Positions 58,780 through 64,000 of a stretch of 64,000 bases of DNA are shown in pieces. The notes under the pieces are model-generated. The model did no database searches. It was given only the letters and a program-made list of their open reading frames with translations, and was not told the DNA's origin. Within the stretch, counting starts at the first letter, position 1. Every line of letters starts with the position of its first letter. The position numbers and the translations under genes were made by a program. The DNA lies in contig JAISLA010000014.1 in NCBI GenBank assembly GCA_031260705.1, positions 30,535-94,534 on the forward strand, written 5' to 3'. Source of the DNA: Endomicrobium sp. (lineage in GTDB: Bacteria > Elusimicrobiota > Endomicrobiia > Endomicrobiales > Endomicrobiaceae).

Positions 58780-61086
58780 CTAAAAGCACTTAGAGTAGCT
58801 GCATCCCCGACAAATAACACAACTTTCGGCGAAAGTCAACATCTCACCGCATTCCGGGCATTGCGGACATGCACCCGACGAATTACCGCTTAAACTGGGA
58901 CTATAATGTTTTTTTACATATTTTGACACATAAGGTTCCGAAACAGATATATCCCGCGCGAAAAGAACCGGCGTCATTTTTTCCTTCTTATACGCTTCTA
59001 AAGCTTTCGCAACGGCATCCGCGCACGACAAAATTATTCCGCCGTCCGCAAGGGTCGGAGACGGACATCTTATACCTTTCAACTGGTCTATAATTTCTTG
59101 TTGATCAACGCCAGAGCGCAAAGCTAAAGAAATTAAACGACTTATCGCTTCAGCCTGCGATGAAGTACATCCTCCGGATTTACCAAGCTGCGTAAACACT
59201 TCGCACGTTCCTCTGTCATCTTCATTTACGGTAACGTACATTTTACCACAGCCGGTGTGCATAAGGAACGTAAAACCAGTTGTCTTCTTAGGACGAGTTC
59301 TCGGTTTTTTCTCATGCAATGCTTCCTGAGAATGTTCTTCTTTTTTATTTGCAAGATTTAACACCTGAACATTCCTGCTTCCGTCGCGGTAAACAGTTAC
59401 TCCCTTGCAACCCATTTTATATGAAAGAATATAAACTTTTTTTACGTCTTCTTTTGTGGCTGAATTGGGAAAATTTACAGTTTTTGATACGGCATTATCG
59501 GTAAATTTCTGAAAAGTCGCTTGCATTTTTATATGATCTTCAGGAGCAATATCATGTGAAGTTACAAAAATTTTCTTTATTTTCTCCGGAATTTCTTTAA
59601 GTCCGCGTATACTCCCTTTTTCTGATATTTTATCTATAAGTTCCAACGAATAAAAACCATTTTCTTTTGCAAGTTTTTCAAAATACGGATTTACTTCATA
59701 CATCTCTTCATTGTCAAGACACTGCGTTCTTTTATAAACAAGCGCAAAAATCGGTTCAATACCGCCGGAAGCTGAAGCTATTATACAGATTGTTCCCGTC
59801 GGAGCGATTGTAGTCGTTGTCGCATTTCTTACGGGACTTTCTTTTGCATATATACTTTGTTTAAAGTTTGGGAAAGATCCTCTCTTAAAAGCAAGTTCTT
59901 CGGAAGCTTTACGGGATTTAGATTGAATAAAACCCATAAGTTCTTCGGCAAGCGACAAAGAATCGTCAGATCCGTAGGGTATGCCTAAATACAGAAGCAA
60001 ATCTGCCCAGCCCATAATTCCAAGTCCTATTTTTCTGTTGGAGCGAGTAATTTCGCCTATTTTCTGTATAGGGTAATTATTTACATCTATAACATTGTCA
60101 AGAAAATGAACGGCAGTTTTCACTGTTTTCTCAAGTTTTTCCCAGTTTACATCATTGTTTTTTACAAAATGACCAAGATTTATTGAACCTAAATTGCAGG
60201 ATTCATAAGGAAGAAGCGGCTGTTCTCCGCATGGATTTGTAGACTCTATTGAACCTACCGCGGGAATAGGGTTTTTATGATTCATTCTGTCAATAAAAAC
60301 TATACCCGGTTCGCCATTTTTCCATGCCTGATTGACTATCTTATCAAAAACTTCATTTGCGTTTAATCTGCCTGTTACCACACCGTTTCTCGGATTGTAA
60401 AGATTATAATATTCTCCTTTTTCCAAAGTATCCATAAACTCTTCTGTAATAGCAACGGATATATTAAAGTTATTTAAACTGTCATCTTTATCCTTGCAGA
60501 TTATAAAATCCAAAATATCAGGATGATCTATCCTCAACATTCCCATATTTGCGCCGCGTCTTGTGCCGCCTTGTTTAATAGCTTCCGTGGCAGCATTAAA
60601 AACTTGCATAAAAGATATGGGACCAGAAGAAATACCGCTTGTGGTTCTTACCACATCTTTTTTAGGACGCAATTTTGAAAATGAGAATCCTGTCCCGCCG
60701 CCAGATTTATGTATAAGAGCCGTATTTTTCAACGTCTCAAAAATCGAATCCATTGAATCGTCTATCGGCAAGACAAAACACGCTGAAAGCTGTTGCAAAT
60801 TTCTGCCTGCATTCATTAAAGTAGGCGAGTTAGGTAAAAAATCACATGAAGACATTGTGAGATAAAACTCTCTTATCAATATAGTTATATCCGTATCTTT
60901 ATCATAAATTTTGTCCGCCTGAGCAATATTTTCAGCAACTCTGTAGAACAAATCTTCAGGGCTTTCAATTACATTACCATCTTCATCTTTCTTCAAATAC
61001 CTCTTTTTTAGAACAGTAAGTGCATTTTTCCCTAGATTAACTTTGTTTTCTGAAATTAATTCTTGTTTTTTATCCCGTAACATCAA
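58780..61086 (-). CDS. nrdJ: B12-dependent ribonucleoside-diphosphate reductase (class II)
   Basis: NrdJ reduces ribonucleotides using an adenosylcobalamin-derived thiyl radical, so oxygen is neither needed nor harmful. The 768-residue protein has LSACFVLPIDDSMDSIFETL, the radical-site block STNPCGEQPLLPYESCNLGS and ATTTIAPTGTICIIASASGG. A TSCPD domain (HTGCGKMYVTVNEDDRG) and a Cys-rich tail (CPQCPECGEMLTF, then CVICRGCSYSKCF) follow. It implies a need for cobalamin. It lies 36 bases after nrdR, in one operon likely controlled by NrdR. Confidence 0.95.
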   Translation of the reverse strand: MMLRDKKQELISENKVNLGKNALTVLKKRYLKKDEDGNVIESPEDLFYRVAENIAQADKIYDKDTDITILIREFYLTMSSCDFLPNSPTLMNAGRNLQQLSACFVLPIDDSMDSIFETLKNTALIHKSGGGTGFSFSKLRPKKDVVRTTSGISSGPISFMQVFNAATEAIKQGGTRRGANMGMLRIDHPDILDFIICKDKDDSLNNFNISVAITEEFMDTLEKGEYYNLYNPRNGVVTGRLNANEVFDKIVNQAWKNGEPGIVFIDRMNHKNPIPAVGSIESTNPCGEQPLLPYESCNLGSINLGHFVKNNDVNWEKLEKTVKTAVHFLDNVIDVNNYPIQKIGEITRSNRKIGLGIMGWADLLLYLGIPYGSDDSLSLAEELMGFIQSKSRKASEELAFKRGSFPNFKQSIYAKESPVRNATTTTIAPTGTICIIASASGGIEPIFALVYKRTQCLDNEEMYEVNPYFEKLAKENGFYSLELIDKISEKGSIRGLKEIPEKIKKIFVTSHDIAPEDHIKMQATFQKFTDNAVSKTVNFPNSATKEDVKKVYILSYKMGCKGVTVYRDGSRNVQVLNLANKKEEHSQEALHEKKPRTRPKKTTGFTFLMHTGCGKMYVTVNEDDRGTCEVFTQLGKSGGCTSSQAEAISRLISLALRSGVDQQEIIDQLKGIRCPSPTLADGGIILSCADAVAKALEAYKKEKMTPVLFARDISVSEPYVSKYVKKHYSPSLSGNSSGACPQCPECGEMLTFAESCVICRGCSYSKCF

Positions 61087-61122
61087 TATCTCCTATATAT
61101 CTAATTAACTGATATACGACTA

Positions 61123-61605
61123 TTAAAGTTTTCTATTTTTTTGTCTCTTCATATATTCTTTTTTCAATTTTTTCAATTCTCTCATAAATGCGCTAATATC
61201 ATCAAACTTTCTATATACTGACGCAAATCTTATATATGCAACCAAATCAATATTCCAAAGCTTTTCCAAAATCTTTTCCCCTATATTCCTCGAAGAAATT
61301 TCCATAATATATTCGCCCACAACTTCATCTTCAATCTTACTTACCACTTTATTTATTGTTTCAGCCGAAATAGGACGTTTTCTGCAAGCTCTATCTATAC
61401 CTACCCAAATTTTTCTCCTGTCAAATGGTTCTCTTCTGCTGTCTGATTTAACAACCATAATCGGTAGTTCTTCAGGTCTCTCAAAAGTTGTGTATCTTTT
61501 CTTGCAGCTGGAGCATTCTCTGCGTCTTCTTACAGCCGGCGCATGTTCGATAGGTCGCGAATCAAGAACTTGATCATTATTAATACCGCAAAAAGGACAT
61601 TTCAT
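61123..61605 (-). CDS. nrdR: Transcriptional repressor NrdR
   Basis: NrdR represses ribonucleotide reductase genes in response to ATP/dATP levels. The 160-residue protein has an N-terminal zinc ribbon with Cys3, Cys6, Cys31 and Cys34, preceded by the DNA-contact block RRRRECSSCKKRYTTFE. An ATP-cone domain (MVVKSDSRREPFDRRKIWVG onward) follows. Ending RFASVYRKFDDISAFMREL is standard. It is the first gene of nrdR-nrdJ, and two candidate NrdR boxes lie at its promoter, so autoregulation is likely. Confidence 0.95.
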   Translation of the reverse strand: MKCPFCGINNDQVLDSRPIEHAPAVRRRRECSSCKKRYTTFERPEELPIMVVKSDSRREPFDRRKIWVGIDRACRKRPISAETINKVVSKIEDEVVGEYIMEISSRNIGEKILEKLWNIDLVAYIRFASVYRKFDDISAFMRELKKLKKEYMKRQKNRKL

Positions 61606-61647
61606 TCTTTTTCTCTCGTTCTATTTTATTGAAATTCAAGAATAATT

Positions 61648-61699
61648 AAACTATATGTTGTGATAGAAATAATTTATAATATACATATAGATTTGTCAA
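61648..61699 (-). promoter_or_regulatory. nrdR-nrdJ promoter with two NrdR-box-like sites
   Basis: Box 1, read on the minus strand, is TCACAACATATAGTTT (61648-61663) and matches the known consensus ACACWATATMTWGTGT at 13 of 16 positions. A second, weaker site shares the core ACATATAG in the opposite orientation (61683-61690). The two cores are centred 32 bp apart, three helical turns, as in known NrdR box pairs. A possible -35 TTGACA (61694-61699) and -10 TATAAA (61673-61678), 15 bp apart, flank the second box. Repression by blocking polymerase is inferred. Confidence 0.6.
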
Positions 61700-62292
61700 T
61701 GACACTTACAACAATATTCCTTCGTTTTTACATATGCTTTTGAGAATGTTTAATACGGTGTGTAAATTTTAACTTTATCATACGGCGGGCAGACTACAAA
61801 ATTTACATTCTTTCTTTTCAAAAACAAATGAAAATTTTATAACTGCTGGAAAAGCAATAACATCTTTTATTTTTTTGAGATTTACCATTTACGCCTACCG
61901 ATGCGTAAATTACGAGAATAACAAGTTCAGCCATTTGAAGTAATTCTAAACTTTCTTTCAGCTGCCCGCAGATCCCTGTCAGATTTTAGATCGCATTATA
62001 GATTTAATAAGAAGTATCGGGTATTTTCTAATATCTCTACTATTTACAAATTTACGGGACATACGCTAATAATTAAAAAATATTTGAGGTAGTCTAAAAC
62101 TTTACTGCGGATTGGTTCTAACAGCGGATATCCGGGAGAAACTTCCGTTATTTAATCAGAAAAGTCTTTTCACAGTTATTCAAAAAATTCCAAAGCGGAA
62201 AATTAATTGTTATTTTTCTATTTATATTCAAGATTTATTTGTAACCACTGACGGTAAAACAGACTTACAATCAAAATAATACTGAAATATCA
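61700..62292. other. Stretch without an intact gene; possible GTPase-like relic
   Basis: No intact coding frame is seen. On the minus strand near 61845-61990, about 55 open codons include GQLKESLELLQMAELVILVI followed by YAS. That weakly resembles the switch II to G4 region of MnmE/Era-type GTPases (DTAGI ... ADLVILVID). There is no P-loop or NKxD nearby, so this is at best an old remnant. The rest is AT-rich with many stops. Confidence 0.3.
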
Positions 62293-62853
62293 TTATTTAT
62301 TTTTTATTTTATCATTTTTAAAAATATAGTCGTCAATCAGTTTTTTCTCAACTGCTTTTTTTAAATCTCTATTTATAAATTCAAAATCTTTTATCCATAC
62401 GCCGTCTTTTTTATTTGAAGGCCATGCAATCCATAAACCTTTTGCGCTCTGCATAATACGACATTCAATTTCGATATCGTCATTAAAAATGACGGATGCA
62501 AAAGCTTTCATTTTTAGATGTTCCTTTAAAATCGAAAGTTTATTCGTTTTAAATGCGGTTTTTTCAGTTTTTGAAGATATTTTATTTTGATATAAAGCAC
62601 TGACTAGATATTGCCTGAACTCTCTTTTTAAAATGCCAAATTGTTTATATACTTTATTTTTACTTCTATATACAGGCAATTCAATATCATCATTTTTTAA
62701 GAGTATATTTAAAATTTTAATATCACTGTTTAAAACTATTTCAAATGATTTATTACCATGAATAATTCTGGTAACTTTTAATTCAGCATAAAGAGACGAA
62801 CATAATACGAGAGAAACAATTAAAACCAATAATGAGATTTTAGCTAATGTCAT
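62293..62853 (-). CDS. Exported SpoVG-like protein
   Basis: A 186-residue protein with a clear signal peptide (AKISLLVLIVSLVLCSSLYA). The C-terminal part reads ASVIFNDDIEIECRIMQSAK, then GLWIAWPSNKKDGVWIKDFE and FINRDLKKAVEKKLIDDYI, the pattern of the SpoVG fold (Ih..irV..g..GlfvamPs.k...g...d...P.n...r..i...V). The N-terminal half may be a second, diverged copy (VTRIIHGNKSFEIVLNSDIK). SpoVG proteins are normally cytoplasmic nucleic-acid binders, so export is unusual. It overlaps the CpXC gene by 14 bases. Confidence 0.6.
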   Translation of the reverse strand: MTLAKISLLVLIVSLVLCSSLYAELKVTRIIHGNKSFEIVLNSDIKILNILLKNDDIELPVYRSKNKVYKQFGILKREFRQYLVSALYQNKISSKTEKTAFKTNKLSILKEHLKMKAFASVIFNDDIEIECRIMQSAKGLWIAWPSNKKDGVWIKDFEFINRDLKKAVEKKLIDDYIFKNDKIKNK

Positions 62854-63493
62854 TTTTTATATCTGCAATCATTGTTTTATTTTTTGATATTTTATCAAGG
62901 AGCCCAACATAATGCAAAAGATTTGAATTATATTTTATGAGAATCTGCAAACCTGAAATTAAAGATTTTGCTTCAAGGTTTTTTTCTCCTTTTGAAACAG
63001 GAAGGATTTTAGGAATTCTCAATTTTCTGGCAAGACTATGAGCAATTCTTATAGTATCTAGTGGAAGTTCCGAAACAAGATATTTTAAAACTATCTCTTC
63101 ATCTTCAATATCCTGCTCGGAATGCAACAGCGAAACCAAATTTTCAATACCAAACAGCATAAGAGGTTCATAATTTATTTTCTCTTTTTCTTCAAAACTT
63201 TTCAATGCAAGTTCAAATTCTTCGCGCATTTTCCTTTTATACTGCGACGCCTGATTTTGAAAACTCAGCGGATACACAAAAGCTATAAGTTCATTTTCTC
63301 TATCGTGGTAAAGAACAAAACACTCAGCATAAAATACTTTTTTACATTCAGGGCAGGATATAACATTAATTTCCCCACCCATTAACACGCTCTTTAACTC
63401 AGGATTATGTGAAACGCTTATTGCAGAAAACAACTCTGCTTCAAAGAGATGTCCGTAGGGACACTCAATTTCTTCAAGATTTGAGATAGTCAT
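62840..63493 (-). CDS. CpXC-domain protein
   Basis: A 217-residue protein with an N-terminal CpXC domain. Two cysteine pairs, or near pairs, are visible: IECPYGHLFEAELFSAISVS (one Cys with a His) and INVISCPECKKVFYAECFVL (CxxC), followed by YHDRENELIAFVYP, typical of the family. The rest is helical. CpXC proteins are probably zinc-binding and of unknown function. It is likely co-expressed with the SpoVG-like gene, whose start lies within its 3' end. Confidence 0.75.
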   Translation of the reverse strand: MTISNLEEIECPYGHLFEAELFSAISVSHNPELKSVLMGGEINVISCPECKKVFYAECFVLYHDRENELIAFVYPLSFQNQASQYKRKMREEFELALKSFEEKEKINYEPLMLFGIENLVSLLHSEQDIEDEEIVLKYLVSELPLDTIRIAHSLARKLRIPKILPVSKGEKNLEAKSLISGLQILIKYNSNLLHYVGLLDKISKNKTMIADIKNDIS

Positions 63494-63597
63494 TGATAAA
63501 TTTCCTATGAATTAAAGCTCTTATATATTGACGTACCAACTAACCTATTCATCATTCTTTTCTGTTATCAGCATTCAGAATTTTCAATATATATTTC

Positions 63598-63670
63598 AGC
63601 CGATGAGAGGATTTGAACCTCCGACCCATTGCTTACGAAGCAATTGCTCTACCAGCTGAGCTACATCGGC
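63598..63670 (-). tRNA. tRNA-Thr (anticodon CGT)
   Basis: A 73-base cloverleaf read on the minus strand. The acceptor stem GCCGATG pairs with CATCGGC plus discriminator T, the D arm is GCTC-AGCTGGTA-GAGC, and the anticodon stem ATTGC/GCAAT holds loop TTCGTAA. That gives anticodon CGT, which reads ACG (Thr). The T arm GGAGG-TTCAAAT-CCTCT has one G-T pair. CCA is not encoded. It is 105 bases from the CpXC gene start. Confidence 0.95.
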
Positions 63671-63748
63671 ACAGTTTATAATTAACTAATTTAATTACGG
63701 CACTGCCTTACAGTCAATAGAAGCCGTATCAAAAAATCATAAAAAATA

Positions 63749-63821
63749 TGCTGAGGGACAGAATCGAACTGCCGACACCAGGTTTTTCAGACCTGTGCTC
63801 TACCAACTGAGCTACCTCAGC
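63749..63821 (-). tRNA. tRNA-Phe (anticodon GAA)
   Basis: A 73-base cloverleaf on the minus strand. The acceptor stem GCTGAGG pairs with CCTCAGC plus discriminator A, the D arm is GCTC-AGTTGGTA-GAGC, the anticodon stem CAGGT/ACCTG has loop CTGAAAA with anticodon GAA (Phe), and the T arm is GGCAG-TTCGATT-CTGTC. CCA is not encoded. It lies upstream of tRNA-Thr in the direction of transcription; the pair is probably one transcript. The left end may be off by one base. Confidence 0.94.
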
Positions 63822-63836
63822 ACACAATAAAAGTTT

Positions 63837-64000
63837 CTAATTGATCTTTTTACTGAATTTATCAGAACTCTCTTTTCCGTCACTTTCGCTTACTTTATCT
63901 TTAGAAGGAACCTTTTTGTATCCTTTTTCATAAAACTGGCTTTCATCTTCTTTGAAATCATCGCTTAAATTGCTGACGGTGTCCACTATTTCTTCGCCGA
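63837..64000 (-). CDS. C-terminal end of an unrecognised hydrophilic protein, cut by window
   Basis: A minus-strand frame enters from the right edge and ends at TAG 63837-63839. It gives about 53 residues, very rich in Lys, Asp, Glu and Ser (EEIVDTVSNLSDDFKEDESQ, then a tail ending DKFSKKIN). This looks like a disordered tail of a larger protein. No family can be named from this part. Confidence 0.55.
   Translation of the reverse strand, partial: GEEIVDTVSNLSDDFKEDESQFYEKGYKKVPSKDKVSESDGKESSDKFSKKIN

Overview
The window is AT-rich bacterial chromosome, and every gene I could support, including both tRNAs and both edge-truncated genes, lies on the minus strand. It mixes intact single-copy housekeeping genes with many genes split by one or two frameshifts, internally deleted or reduced to stubs. 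Vitamin B12-dependent ribonucleotide reductase, the MEP isoprenoid genes, an LPS heptose epimerase (so a Gram-negative envelope) and heavy pseudogene content with stacked restriction and abortive-infection genes suggest a genome-reducing endosymbiont. Candidatus Endomicrobium (Elusimicrobiota, symbionts of termite-gut protists) fits best. That assignment comes from gene content and recalled family resemblance, not from a search.

Layout (minus-strand genes, described by increasing coordinate): hldD (cut by the left edge) and mfd; a RloA/RloB (AbiL-type) pair with a frameshifted rloB; a lipoprotein and a coaD remnant; a housekeeping block lipA, purH, recX, DUF362 ferredoxin, RluA-type pseudouridine synthase, ligA, nusB, rlmN, pgi; a decayed Tad-pilus-like cluster (TadG-like, TadE-like and secretin remnants) beside gcvT; small broken ORFs; a broken Gabija-like pair (gajA frameshifted, gajB truncated); a type II R-M system with intact adenine methyltransferase and broken nuclease; lpdA, proS, greA, ispG, dxr, cdsA, uppS, ferredoxin, frr, pyrH, tsf, rpsB and murA; a second R-M system (HNH nuclease and D12 methylase, both broken); radC; a deleted HAD/release-factor-like gene; a long frameshifted gene with a C-terminal HEPN-like motif; the phosphate uptake operon (pstS, pstC, pstA, two pstB, phoU) behind guaA; a DUF805 remnant; dcd; a CfrBI-like R-M system (nuclease broken) next to a frameshifted fused AAA-DUF4435 gene resembling PARIS; nrdJ-nrdR with NrdR-box-like sites; an exported SpoVG-like protein with a CpXC protein; tRNA-Thr and tRNA-Phe; and a cut gene at the right edge.

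The main theme is a graveyard of at least seven defence modules. ATPases or methyltransferases often stay open, while most nuclease and effector partners are broken by slips in homopolymers or short insertions. This fits relaxed selection inside a protist host, but several slips (G6, A7, A9, T9) could also be sequencing errors or slippery sites, so raw-read checks matter. The most unusual intact feature is the pair of PstB ATPases, whose catalytic-motif losses are complementary, as expected for an obligate asymmetric heterodimer.
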